A stretch of 19,296 nucleotides of DNA from Methylovulum sp. Lineage in GTDB: Bacteria; Pseudomonadota; Gammaproteobacteria; Methylococcales; Methylomonadaceae. The position numbers and the translations under genes are program-made. Each line of letters starts with the position of its first letter. The first letter of the stretch is position 1. The stretch covers positions 1-19,296 of the forward strand of contig JACXTQ010000209.1 of assembly GCA_016919605.1 (NCBI GenBank). The letters run 5' to 3'. Below the pieces are notes generated by a model. That model was not told the DNA's origin. It ran no database searches and saw nothing but the letters and a program-made list of their open reading frames with translations. Shown here one piece after another: positions 7,538 through 15,051 of the stretch.

Positions 7538-8553
7538 AACCAAAAATGCACCCCCGCCACCCAGCGGGTGGTGTCGGTGCGGCTATCGGAGAGGCTATTG
7601 ATAGTCGGTGCGGTGGACCATTCCACACCTATATAAGGGGCGAACTCGCGGCGGATTTCATAGCGTAACCGTAAGCCACTTTCAAAATCCGACAAACCAT
7701 CACTAATACCCCGACCAGCATCGCGCTGGCTGTAAATATTGGCTTCGATACGCGGCTGTAAGATTAGCCGTTGGGTAATCAGCACATCGTATTCGCTTTC
7801 AAAACGGAACGCGGCACGGCCTTGCTCACCGATATAAGCGGTGGCTTCGATGTACAACCAATACGGGGTAATCCCTTGCAGGCCAAAGGTGAACCAACCC
7901 CGTTCAGGGGCTGCGCCCGTATCATAGCGGACACCCAATTGCGAATCCCAATAAGGTGTCAGGGCATGCCCCCAGAGCAATTCATTACGCGCCTCGGCAA
8001 ATTGCCCGGCCTCAATATCGCCCTCGGCTCTGACCACGGCACGGTCATTGGTTTTGCCATACCATGCTTGCCAATCGTAGGTCATTAGGCTGTGTGGGCC
8101 ATTGCCCAAACCTTCCAAGCGATCCACCAATAAAGCAGCAAGCCGGGGTTCTTCTTTATGGCTATGGGCTATGCCGGGGCCAAAATCATAACCATCAGCA
8201 TAGGCATTAGGGTCACGGGCATCCTTAGGAGCACGGCTACTGGCCGCAGTGTGCGCAGTATGGCTGTGGGATTCATCGGCATGGCTCGAATGCTGATGCT
8301 GTGCTGATGCAGGGGCTGAAGTATGCTGGTGCTGTTCCGGCTCAGGAGCTACGGCGTGCTGATGCTCTGGCGCAGGGGTATGTTGATGTTGTTCCTGTGC
8401 GGGGGTGGCTGGATGCTGGTGCGCTTTCGGCTTAGTGTCATCGGCTGGCCTATCGCCTCTATTATGATGCCGATGATCCATCACCATAGCTTCATCCGCG
8501 TGAGTAGGCAAGCACTGGCCCATCACCGCCAACAGTAACCAGCGTTTTTTCAT
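7534..8553 (-). CDS. copB: Copper resistance protein CopB, outer membrane
   Basis: CopB/PcoB is an outer-membrane barrel that binds copper and works with the periplasmic oxidase CopA. The 339 residues have a Sec signal peptide (cleavage after THA at 19). A low-complexity histidine-rich tract follows at 27-101 with 17 histidines and five AHQH/QHQH/EHQH units separated by Ala/Pro/Glu spacers. The conserved CopB barrel runs from about 137 to 339 (LLVDRLE, MTYDWQAWYG, AEGDIEAG, ELLWGHALTPYWDSQLGVRYD) and ends in HFWF with a terminal phenylalanine. The histidine repeats replace the Met/His-rich linker of classical CopB. The start codon overlaps the copA stop by four bases (ATGA), so the two are translationally coupled. 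Confidence 0.95.
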   Translation of the reverse strand: MKKRWLLLAVMGQCLPTHADEAMVMDHRHHNRGDRPADDTKPKAHQHPATPAQEQHQHTPAPEHQHAVAPEPEQHQHTSAPASAQHQHSSHADESHSHTAHTAASSRAPKDARDPNAYADGYDFGPGIAHSHKEEPRLAALLVDRLEGLGNGPHSLMTYDWQAWYGKTNDRAVVRAEGDIEAGQFAEARNELLWGHALTPYWDSQLGVRYDTGAAPERGWFTFGLQGITPYWLYIEATAYIGEQGRAAFRFESEYDVLITQRLILQPRIEANIYSQRDAGRGISDGLSDFESGLRLRYEIRREFAPYIGVEWSTAPTINSLSDSRTDTTRWVAGVHFWF

Positions 8554-10181
8554 GCCACCACCACGACCCTAAACATGCCGCCGTGCATGTGATAAAACAA
8601 ATGGCAATGCCAAGGCCAGTAGCCCCGTGCATCGGCGGTGACGCGGAAACTGACGCGCTGGGCGGGTTGCACCACCACCACATGCTTGCGCACTTGCACT
8701 TGCCCGTCAGGGCTTTCCAAATCGCTCCACATCCCATGCAAGTGCATGGGGTGGCTCATCATGGTGTCGTTGACAAAAATCACCCGCAAGCGCTCGCCAT
8801 AGCGAAAATGTATCGGCGTGGATTCGGCAAACGGCACACCATCCAGCGACCAGCTATAACGTTCCATATTGCCGGTCAAATGCAACTCAATATCGCGCCC
8901 TGGTGGGCGCTCATCTGTCATAACACCGCTTAGGCTGCGCAAATCGGCGTAGGTCAACACCCGGCGGCCCTTATTCCTAAGGCCAATGCCCGGATCATCC
9001 AGATTAGTGCGCGGGGTGTCCACCCGCATATCGACATTCGCACCATATTCAGTTTTGGCATGATGGACGGCGACAGTGCTATGCGCGGCTCCCATCATAT
9101 CGGCCATGGTCAACGGTTCTGGGCGATCCGGCGCGGGAATCGCCGCTTTTAAGCCTGCATGGACGGCCAGTGTGCCACAAGCAAAACCGCTTCTGTCCAT
9201 GGATTGGGCAAACACAGTGTAGGCTTGCTGGGCGGGGGTGACGATAATATCGTACGTTTCCGCAGGCCCGATGCGGAATTCATCAACCGTGACCGGCTCA
9301 ACCGGCTGCCCGTCCGCATGGACAACGATAAGCCCCAGCCCTGGAATACGCACATCAAAAAACGTTTGCGCCGCCGAGTTGATAAAGCGCAACCGTACCC
9401 GCTCACCGGGCTTGAACACGCCCAGCCAGTTATCCGCCGCCGTTTTGCCATTGAGCAGATAGGTGTAAGTATAGGCGGAAATGTCGGCCAAGTCGGTCAT
9501 GGACATGCGCATTTGGTTCCACATCGCCCGCTTATCCAACGCCGCGCCCAGCCCATCGTGGGCGACATCGTGGAAAAAATCCACGGCGGTAGGCTGGTTA
9601 AAGTTGTAATAATCGCTTTGTTTTTTCAGCTTGGCGAACACCTTGTAAGGGTCTTCATCCGTCCATTCGGACAATTGCACGACATAATCACGGTCGGCGG
9701 CGATGGTTTCAACCGCAGGGCTGATGATAATCACGCCGTACAGGCCGGTTTGCTCCTGCATCCCCGAATGCGAGTGATACCAATAGGTACCCGACTGCTG
9801 CACTTTAAAACGGTAAGTGTAACGGCTACCGGCGGGAATACCGTTAAAGCTGATACCAGGGGCACCGTCCATATCGTAAGGCAAAATCAGCCCATGCCAA
9901 TGTATCGACGTGGTTTCGGTCAACTCATTAACAACAGTCAGCGTCACCGTGTCACCTTCGCGCCAGTGTAAAGTGGGCGCGGGGATGGTGCCATTGACGG
10001 TGGTGGCGATACGGGCGGCACCGGTAAAATTGACGGTGGTTTGCGCAATGGTGAGCGTGAACGCCGTACCGCTAAGGACAGCGACGCTGTCCGCCTGTGC
10101 CAATTTTTGCCCACCGGGCAACAATGGCGTGGCCCAGGTTGCGGCCAGTCCGACCAAAAAGTGGCGGCGAGAGAGTGGCAT
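8550..10181 (-). CDS. copA: Copper resistance multicopper oxidase CopA (Tat-exported)
   Basis: CopA/PcoA is a periplasmic multicopper oxidase that oxidises Cu(I) and protects against copper. The 543 residues start with a twin-arginine signal (SRRHFLVGLAA at 4-14, cleavage near AQA at 28-30), as expected for a protein folded with its cofactors before export. Copper ligands are complete: HWHG at 94-97, HSH at 136-138, HPMHLHG at 477-483 and HCHLFYHMHGGM at 525-536. This gives a type 1 site (His477, Cys526, His531, Met536) and a trinuclear cluster. It is somewhat shorter than typical CopA (about 600 residues) because the Met-rich loop is reduced to MADMMGAAHSTVAVHHAK. I chose ATG 10181, which overlaps the upstream stop (TGATG). 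A TTG at 10184 would add one Met. No Shine-Dalgarno sequence is visible, consistent with coupling. Confidence 0.95.
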   Translation of the reverse strand: MPLSRRHFLVGLAATWATPLLPGGQKLAQADSVAVLSGTAFTLTIAQTTVNFTGAARIATTVNGTIPAPTLHWREGDTVTLTVVNELTETTSIHWHGLILPYDMDGAPGISFNGIPAGSRYTYRFKVQQSGTYWYHSHSGMQEQTGLYGVIIISPAVETIAADRDYVVQLSEWTDEDPYKVFAKLKKQSDYYNFNQPTAVDFFHDVAHDGLGAALDKRAMWNQMRMSMTDLADISAYTYTYLLNGKTAADNWLGVFKPGERVRLRFINSAAQTFFDVRIPGLGLIVVHADGQPVEPVTVDEFRIGPAETYDIIVTPAQQAYTVFAQSMDRSGFACGTLAVHAGLKAAIPAPDRPEPLTMADMMGAAHSTVAVHHAKTEYGANVDMRVDTPRTNLDDPGIGLRNKGRRVLTYADLRSLSGVMTDERPPGRDIELHLTGNMERYSWSLDGVPFAESTPIHFRYGERLRVIFVNDTMMSHPMHLHGMWSDLESPDGQVQVRKHVVVVQPAQRVSFRVTADARGYWPWHCHLFYHMHGGMFRVVVVA

Positions 10182-10516
10182 CAAACTTGCGCAAAAATAG
10201 TGGTCATGTGCTTATTGTTCCGCTTATAGCCATAGCGTTCACTGATAAAATGTTTGCCGACCGTATGCAGGTTGGACATTTGCGACAACTCAAACACATC
10301 CCATTCATACCCCAAACCGATGGAACCGAGCACAGGATAATGGCTTATACCATGATGAACGGCAAGGTGTTCGGCGGAGAGTTGGAAAGCCCACAGCACG
10401 TTGTTGCCGGTGACGGACTCGCCGACCGCATAGGGTTCGGCAACACGGGTAAGACTGCCATAGACAAAGGCCAACAGCTCACGCTCGCGTATGGCCCTAA
10501 CAATGACTTGTAACAT
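10181..10516 (-). CDS. Stand-alone WYL-like domain protein
   Basis: This 111-residue protein resembles the ligand-sensing WYL core without any DNA-binding domain. It has an LLAFVYGSLTRVAEPYAVG start (14-32), a middle LWAFQLSAEH strand, EWDVFELSQMSNL near 71-83, and a YGYKRNNKHMTTIFAQV end with the terminal IxAQ motif seen in small WYL-like hypothetical proteins. WYL domains often bind ligands or nucleic acid and regulate transcription. Lacking a helix-turn-helix, this protein could act as a sensor or partner. ATG 10516 has AGGAA 5 bases upstream; an upstream ATG at 10597 would add 27 unsupported residues and overlap the permease gene. Its stop shares a base with the copA start, so it is the first gene of a coupled WYL-copA-copB unit. 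The WYL assignment is by pattern and is moderately sure. Confidence 0.65.
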   Translation of the reverse strand: MLQVIVRAIRERELLAFVYGSLTRVAEPYAVGESVTGNNVLWAFQLSAEHLAVHHGISHYPVLGSIGLGYEWDVFELSQMSNLHTVGKHFISERYGYKRNNKHMTTIFAQV

Positions 10517-10571
10517 AAGGGTTCCTGATAGTGAGGTTATGGACAAGCAAACAGAGGGGGAGGCGATCAAT

Positions 10572-11624
10572 TTACGCCGATTTTTCCAAATCTTCAATCC
10601 AATCGCGCCAAACTGACATCAATACCGCCATCAAGGTCGGGCCTAAAAACAGTCCCAGCAAACCGAACGCTTCCATACCGCCAAATATCCCCAATAACGT
10701 CCAGATGAACGGCAGCTTGACGGCGTTGCCGATCAAGACCGGACGCACATAATTGTCGGCAAACAAGGTCAACACCATCCCGTAACTGAACAGGACAATG
10801 GCGGCGGTAAAATGGCTTTCCGCCGCCAACACCAGCGAACACACGCCAAAAATTAGCTTGGCGGCAAAAGGGATCATAGCAAAAATGCCGGTCAACGCCC
10901 CCAATATCGCCGGATGCCCTAAGCCTGCAAAATGATAGCCGACCCCCATCAGCAGGCCTTTGGCAATACCTATCAACATCATACCATTGACCGTACCGCG
11001 CACGGCGGCGGCGGCGTGGAGCAAATAGCGCTCGCCCACATCGCCAAAAATCCGGCGGCTGCTGGCCAACACCTGACGGCCCAATTTGTCGCCGTGCTGA
11101 TACACAAACAGCAACACCAGCAAGATAATCAAAAAACTGACCAAGCGTTGCAACAAATGTCCGGCAAACGTCTTGGTGTAACCCAACGCCCCGCTAGTGC
11201 CCAGCCAATGGAAAGTGCTGGCGGCGGCTTCCTTACTGCCTAAGGAATTGATCCAAAACGTCTTGGCCGACTCGCCCATCATCGGCAAGTTTATCAGCCA
11301 ATCCGGTGCCGGGATGCCAGTTTTTTGCGCCTCCATCAACCATTGCCCCAAGGAGTCGGCTTCGGCATAAAGCTTGACCAGCCCATAGCTTAGCGGCACC
11401 AAAATAATCGCCCCGATCACCAATGTCAGAGCCACCGCCCCCCATGTCACTTTACCGTGCAACTCTTTGCTGACCAATAGGCGTTTATAAATCGGCCACG
11501 TACTGATAGCCAACACCACCGCCCAAGCCAATAAAGGCAAAAAGCCTTGGACGACCCAGACCCCCAATAACAGGAGGATAGCGACAGCGGATAAACGCGC
11601 CCGAATTTGCAGTGGATCGGTCAT
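10572..11624 (-). CDS. AI-2E family transporter (YdiK/PerM-like permease)
   Basis: This is a 350-residue polytopic inner-membrane protein of the PF01594 AI-2E family, whose members export or take up varied substrates and include Na+/H+ antiporters. The named substrate autoinducer-2 should not be assumed here. Seen in the sequence: two N-terminal membrane segments (about 13-40), a third near 60-82, a soluble stretch (about 90-145) with the PxWLxNLP-type pattern, and several C-terminal segments including GVGYHFAGLGHPAILGALTGIFAMIPF (split around 228-254) and GLLGLFLGPTLMAVL near the end, which are the best conserved part of the family. The gene ends 55 bases before the WYL gene on the same strand, so it may feed transcription into the copper genes. 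A TAGAAT at 11661-11656 on the minus strand is a possible -10. Confidence 0.92.
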   Translation of the reverse strand: MTDPLQIRARLSAVAILLLLGVWVVQGFLPLLAWAVVLAISTWPIYKRLLVSKELHGKVTWGAVALTLVIGAIILVPLSYGLVKLYAEADSLGQWLMEAQKTGIPAPDWLINLPMMGESAKTFWINSLGSKEAAASTFHWLGTSGALGYTKTFAGHLLQRLVSFLIILLVLLFVYQHGDKLGRQVLASSRRIFGDVGERYLLHAAAAVRGTVNGMMLIGIAKGLLMGVGYHFAGLGHPAILGALTGIFAMIPFAAKLIFGVCSLVLAAESHFTAAIVLFSYGMVLTLFADNYVRPVLIGNAVKLPFIWTLLGIFGGMEAFGLLGLFLGPTLMAVLMSVWRDWIEDLEKSA

Positions 11625-11655
11625 GACAGGTTACAGGTTGTGAAAACGGTGCGGC

Positions 11656-11661
11656 ATTCTA
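11656..11661 (-). promoter_or_regulatory. Candidate -10 box (TAGAAT) for the AI-2E permease
   Basis: On the minus strand TAGAAT lies 32 bases upstream of ATG 11624. It sits between a CGGTG (11647-11651) and its complement CACCG (11663-11667), a small inverted repeat. The -35 position is poor (TGTTTT-like), so this is a weak candidate. Confidence 0.25.
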
Positions 11662-11706
11662 ACACCGAAGCTCACTTAAAAACACGCCATCAACAACAGG
11701 CCGTGC

Positions 11707-13182
11707 CTAACCCTTGGCTAGGCGTAACAGGCGTTTTTCCGCCAATGCTACAATCAACAAGTATTCGCCAAACAACGCCGAAGCCAACCCCCACCAAGGC
11801 CACGCCAAATAAGGACGGATATATCCAGGTACCAGCGACAGGCCGACACCGAGCAGGATATAAGCCAAAATGCGCCTGACTGGATAGGCGACAGGATAAA
11901 ACCATTGCCCCAATCCATAGGACACCACTGACATACTGGCATAACAAGCCAAGGTCGCCCAAGCCGAACCTTCATACCCGAACAACGGAATCCACCAGAT
12001 ATTCAGGACTATGGTCAAGGCCGCACCGCCCAGCGACACCCACGCACCCAACCCCGTGCGGTCAGTCAGCTTGTACCAAATCGACAGGTTGACATACACC
12101 CCTAAGAACAAGTTCGCCAATAACAGCACCGGCACTACCTTCAAACCGACACGAAATTCCGCGCCCATAAAATACTGGAAAAAATCAATGTACAACGTCA
12201 CCAGCAAAAAGATCAGCACACAAAAGATCACAAAAATTTTCAGCACCTTGGCATAAACGTCACGCGCATCACTGTTATTAGCATAGGCAAAAAAGAACGG
12301 TTCGGCGGCATAGCGGAACGCTTGGATAAACAGCGACATTAACATCGACAGCTTATAACAGGCACTATAAACCCCCAACATCTGCATGTTGGTGGCGACA
12401 TCGAAGGGCAATAAATGCTTTAACAAGGCGCGGTCGAGCATCTCGTTAATGATACCGGCAAAGCCAATAATCACCATAGGCGCCGAATAACGCAGCATAC
12501 GCACGAACAGGCCACGGTCAAAGCCCCACGCTATACCCGCCAATTGCGGAGACAACAACACCAATTTGCTGGCGCTGGCCAGTAAATTGGCGATAAACAC
12601 ATACCCCAAGCCGATGCTAGGCCGATACACATAGGCCAACCACGGCGGCGCCCCGGCGGCGGCCAGCTTAGGGCAATAGACAATAAAAAACAGTGTCAAC
12701 CCTACGGTCACGCCTATCTCAATCAGTTTGATACCGGCAAACCTAAACGCCTTCTGCTCCGCCCGCAACCGTGCAAACGGCAGCGCAGCGATTGCGTCCA
12801 GGGTCAAAATCAAGCCAAACCACGCCACATATTCAGGGTGGTTGGCATAATTGAGCGCCTGAGCCAATGGCTGGTCAGCAAAAAAGACACCTAAAAAAAA
12901 CAGCAGATTAAGCAGCAAGATAAAAATCAAACCCGTAGAATAAGCACTATCACGGGCGGGTGTCTGTTTATCACGGAAGCGGAAATAACCGGTTTCAAAA
13001 CCGCCTAACAGCAACACCGATAAAAACCCCGAATAGGCATAAAACTCCGACACCACCCCATATTCTTGCGCGGTAAACGAATAGGTCAGCAAAGGCACTA
13101 ACAGATAATTTAAAAAACGGGCGAAAATACTGCTAAGCCCGTAAATGGCGGTTTGTGAGGCGAGTTTTTTTAGGATGCCCAT
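11707..13182 (-). CDS. Oligosaccharide flippase family protein (Wzx/MATE-like)
   Basis: This 491-residue inner-membrane protein belongs to the polysaccharide transporter/MOP superfamily. It would flip lipid-linked sugar units across the inner membrane. The N-terminus MGILKKLASQTAIYGLSSIFARFLNYLLVPLL-type pattern (residues 1-32) is the standard first helix of these flippases, and hydrophobic segments continue through the chain, about 14 in total as the family expects. A polar, aromatic-rich EYGVVSEFYAY follows helix 1, and a DRALLKHLLP loop lies in the middle. No glycosyltransferases or other polysaccharide genes are adjacent, so the substrate cannot be inferred. No Shine-Dalgarno sequence is evident before ATG 13182. 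TATAAT on the minus strand at 13225-13220 and a large palindrome just behind it are the likely promoter region. Confidence 0.9.
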   Translation of the reverse strand: MGILKKLASQTAIYGLSSIFARFLNYLLVPLLTYSFTAQEYGVVSEFYAYSGFLSVLLLGGFETGYFRFRDKQTPARDSAYSTGLIFILLLNLLFFLGVFFADQPLAQALNYANHPEYVAWFGLILTLDAIAALPFARLRAEQKAFRFAGIKLIEIGVTVGLTLFFIVYCPKLAAAGAPPWLAYVYRPSIGLGYVFIANLLASASKLVLLSPQLAGIAWGFDRGLFVRMLRYSAPMVIIGFAGIINEMLDRALLKHLLPFDVATNMQMLGVYSACYKLSMLMSLFIQAFRYAAEPFFFAYANNSDARDVYAKVLKIFVIFCVLIFLLVTLYIDFFQYFMGAEFRVGLKVVPVLLLANLFLGVYVNLSIWYKLTDRTGLGAWVSLGGAALTIVLNIWWIPLFGYEGSAWATLACYASMSVVSYGLGQWFYPVAYPVRRILAYILLGVGLSLVPGYIRPYLAWPWWGLASALFGEYLLIVALAEKRLLRLAKG

Positions 13183-13237
13183 GCGCTGGTGAGGGTTAGT
13201 TCTGTAGGGGTGGTGCGCGATTATATAGGAATTATGT

Positions 13238-13265
13238 CTATTATCAGCAGGGTTGCTGATAATAG
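13238..13265. repeat. Perfect 12-base inverted repeat with 4-base loop
   Basis: CTATTATCAGCA (13238-13249) pairs perfectly with TGCTGATAATAG (13254-13265) around GGGT. No T-tract follows on either strand. It overlaps the -35 region expected for the TATAAT at 13225-13220 of the flippase gene, so it may be an operator. It could equally be a dispersed repeat. Confidence 0.65.
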
Positions 13266-13275
13266 GGCGGACATC

Positions 13276-13299
13276 GGTTGCTATTGACCTATAGCAACC
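13276..13299. repeat. Perfect 9-base inverted repeat with 6-base loop
   Basis: GGTTGCTAT (13276-13284) pairs with ATAGCAACC (13291-13299). It starts 10 bases after the previous palindrome and shares the GGTTGCT core with it, which suggests the two are related. Confidence 0.6.
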
Positions 13300-13401
13300 T
13301 TATATCTTAACTGATGTTACGCGGTTATTAAGGAGTCGATTCCGACAAACGGACGACAACGAGGACAGATAGGTCGTTTTTAAAACAAAATCAACGCCTG
13401 C

Positions 13402-13442
13402 CAATAGCATTTGCATAAGCAATACCTTATGATAGGCTATTG
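13402..13442. repeat. Nested double-stem inverted repeat
   Basis: The outer stem is CAATAGC (13402-13408) with GCTATTG (13436-13442). The inner stem is CATAAG (13414-13419) with CTTATG (13426-13431). The right arm is followed by TTTTATAG, so on the plus strand it has some terminator-like character. No gene ends just before it on that strand. Confidence 0.5.
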
Positions 13443-13532
13443 TTTTATAGAAAAATGCAAAATATTATTTTTTTATGGCATTAATAATGCTAATAATGTA
13501 TTGTAAGTTGGGCAAAATCTACTTGATATGAG

Positions 13533-13544
13533 GGGCTATAGCCC
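13533..13544. promoter_or_regulatory. Perfect palindrome GGGCTATAGCCC upstream of the globin gene
   Basis: This 12-base perfect palindrome lies 74 bases before the globin ATG and is flanked by further partly symmetric bases (GAGG before, TCC after). Its position suits an operator or promoter element. The regulator is unknown. Confidence 0.35.
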
Positions 13545-13618
13545 TCCACAGGATGTATAAGGCCGGCCAATATCGCCCATTATTATCATGCCAGCTGCCA
13601 ACTAAAAGGAGTTGTCTC

Positions 13619-14176
13619 ATGCCAGATTTTAACGAACTCATTACCTACAGCAAGGCTTTTTCCGGCTTGACTCCAGAATTGGAAGCCACCTTAAAAGACA
13701 TCGCCCCTATCCTAATCCCCCATCTTAACAGGGTCACTGACCATTTTTACGCCCAATTGTCCGCCATCCCCGTCACGGAAAAATTTTTGGCCGGACGGAT
13801 TGAGCATCTCAAGGCCGCACACCTAAAATGGATGACGGACTTATTCACCCTGACTATCGATGCCCAATTTGCCGAAAACATGTATCGGGTCGGCGACATT
13901 CACGTCAAAGTCCATTTACCGGTGGAGTTTATGGCCGGCTCCATGACCTTAATCAATACCGGGCTTATCAACTTGGTGGCGGAAACGATGGGCGATGACC
14001 AGGCCAAAAGCACTCAAGCCTCGCAAGCGATTATCGCCGTCAGCGGCTTGGCCTTGATGATTATGCAGCAGTCTTACCAAGCCTCTAGCCTGAGCGGGGA
14101 GCTGGAAAAGTTTTTAAAAATTTCCGGCATGAGCCGTGTCCTGTTCAGTAATCTGGCCAAAGCTTATCGTGAATAA
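13619..14176 (+). CDS. Single-domain protoglobin / globin-sensor protein
   Basis: This 185-residue protein matches the heme-binding globin domain of globin-coupled sensors and protoglobins. It opens with a Z/A-helix type region, has a HLKAAHLKWM segment (63-72), and then YRVGDIHVKVHLPVEFMAG at 89-107, in which His95 is the expected proximal heme ligand. Such domains bind O2, NO or CO and normally signal through a C-terminal methyl-acceptor or cyclase domain. None is present: the chain stops about 10 residues after the last globin helix. It may deliver or detoxify gas ligands or signal through a partner. The ATG at 13619 has AAGGAG 7 bases upstream, which rules out a longer open frame from 13553. 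It appears to be a single-gene unit. Confidence 0.85.
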   Translation: MPDFNELITYSKAFSGLTPELEATLKDIAPILIPHLNRVTDHFYAQLSAIPVTEKFLAGRIEHLKAAHLKWMTDLFTLTIDAQFAENMYRVGDIHVKVHLPVEFMAGSMTLINTGLINLVAETMGDDQAKSTQASQAIIAVSGLALMIMQQSYQASSLSGELEKFLKISGMSRVLFSNLAKAYRE

Positions 14177-14191
14177 TCTGGAACAATTATT

Positions 14192-14211
14192 TAGGTGGAA
14201 AGTTACACCTA
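14192..14211. repeat. Small inverted repeat downstream of globin
   Basis: TAGGTG (14192-14197) pairs with CACCTA (14206-14211) across 8 bases, starting 16 bases after the globin stop. A second inverted repeat, TCCTGCG (14252-14258) with CGCAGGA (14285-14291), follows. Neither has a T-tract, so a terminator is not firmly supported. Confidence 0.35.
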
Positions 14212-14318
14212 CGTAGCATCAACTATATTGCCCAATTTATTAAGCTTGCATTCCTGCGCATATAACGGGATGGCACGGAATATCCGCAGGATAATAAGCA
14301 CAATTATCTGAAATTATA

Positions 14319-14324
14319 TATAAT
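14319..14324 (+). promoter_or_regulatory. Candidate -10 box (TATAAT) for the XRE antitoxin-like gene
   Basis: An exact TATAAT lies in an AT-rich run 80 bases upstream of ATG 14405. It would give a long leader. The -35 match is not convincing. Confidence 0.3.
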
Positions 14325-14404
14325 CACAAGCGTAACCTTTAAATCCAGAGACCTAGCGAATCTCAATCAACCCGTCAAACTATCGGCTAACAGAGGTTTT
14401 TATC

Positions 14405-14719
14405 ATGGCCTTGAAATTTTATGACAGTCCGTTTCACGTTACCCACAGCGAAGAAACCGCCAGCAAAATGGTCATGAAAATGGACTTGTCCGTCATGCTG
14501 AGCGATTTAATTGCCAGCAAACAATGGACTCAAGTAGAAGCGGCGGCACAACTGAGCGTTAACCCATCGCGTATATCCGATTTGGTAAACTCAAAAATAG
14601 AAAAATTTACTATTGATGCCCTATTCGACATGCTGGATAAACTTGGCTGTCAAGTCAACTGGTCTATGCAATCGCTGCATAAGGCCAGCATTGAAATAGA
14701 AACCAAAACAATTCAGTGA
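14405..14719 (+). CDS. HigA-like XRE-family antitoxin (HTH_37 type)
   Basis: This 104-residue helix-turn-helix protein is of the kind that pairs with Gp49/RelE toxins. Helices of the domain span about 28-86: MLSDLIASKQWTQVEAAAQL, then SVNPSRISDLVNSKIEKF with the recognition helix, then TIDALFDMLDKLGCQVNW. The order and the xxFTIDALFDML ending are characteristic of HTH_37 antitoxins, which bind both the toxin and their own promoter. The ATG at 14405 has AGAGG 8 bases upstream. In standard loci this gene follows its toxin on the same strand. Here the candidate toxin lies downstream on the opposite strand and the two 3' ends overlap by 7 bases. Confidence 0.85.
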   Translation: MALKFYDSPFHVTHSEETASKMVMKMDLSVMLSDLIASKQWTQVEAAAQLSVNPSRISDLVNSKIEKFTIDALFDMLDKLGCQVNWSMQSLHKASIEIETKTIQ

Positions 14720-15051
14720 GTTTTCCTCAGTTCAGCCAACAATTCTTTTAAGCGGCATTCGGCGACCTTCATAGCAGGCCTATCGACACCGTTAGTGGTT
14801 TTAATAAAAGAATGCAGCACAATAACGGTATCCAAATATTTTGCCACATAAATACAACGAAAAGCAGGGCTGCCGTTTTTCTTCAACTCAATGACACCGA
14901 CACCCACGCTTCTTAAATACTCGATAGGCAATCGTGGCTCTTTACCCAATTGTATCAATCTCAAGTCCTTACCGAATTCATCCTGAATTGATGCTGGCAA
15001 CGCTTTATATTCCTTGTCAGCGGATTCATTCACAAAAGCAAACCTTCTCAT
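14713..15051 (-). CDS. RelE/ParE-superfamily toxin, Gp49 type
   Basis: This 112-residue protein has the Gp49-like (PF05973) pattern: a short N-terminal strand, a helix (ADKEYKALPASIQDEFGKDL at 11-30), a hairpin (GVGVIELKKNGSPAFRCIYVA at 50-70, with the Arg65 expected in the active-site strand), then TVIVLHSFIKTTNGVDRPAM and a closing helix AECRLKELL. Such toxins cleave mRNA at the ribosome. The start overlaps the stop of the upstream winged-helix gene by four bases (ATGA), so the two are translationally coupled on the minus strand. The convergent XRE gene overlaps its last codons. It could be neutralised by the XRE protein, the winged-helix protein or both; the sequence alone does not decide. 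Confidence 0.85.
   Translation of the reverse strand: MRRFAFVNESADKEYKALPASIQDEFGKDLRLIQLGKEPRLPIEYLRSVGVGVIELKKNGSPAFRCIYVAKYLDTVIVLHSFIKTTNGVDRPAMKVAECRLKELLAELRKTH

Larger units (their letters stand above)
13183..13618. other. Gene-free, palindrome-rich divergent spacer
   Basis: No gene is recognised between the flippase (minus) and the globin (plus). The spacer has a 12-base palindromic hairpin at 13238-13265, a 9-base one at 13276-13299, a nested double hairpin at 13402-13442, a tandem TAATAATG repeat at 13482-13498 and a 12-base palindrome at 13533-13544. An N-terminal extension of the globin frame back to 13553 is open but has no start signals. Confidence 0.6.

Noticed and set aside
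9159..9971. 270-codon open frame on the plus strand inside copA
   Set aside because: It is antisense to a multicopper oxidase with all copper ligands intact, has no recognisable domain and no ribosome binding site.
10517..10597. 27-residue N-terminal extension of the WYL-like protein
   Set aside because: It would overlap the permease gene and has no ribosome binding site, while ATG 10516 has AGGAA at 5 bases.
13553..13618. Longer N-terminus for the globin
   Set aside because: The ATG at 13619 has an almost ideal ribosome binding site and gives the family-typical length.
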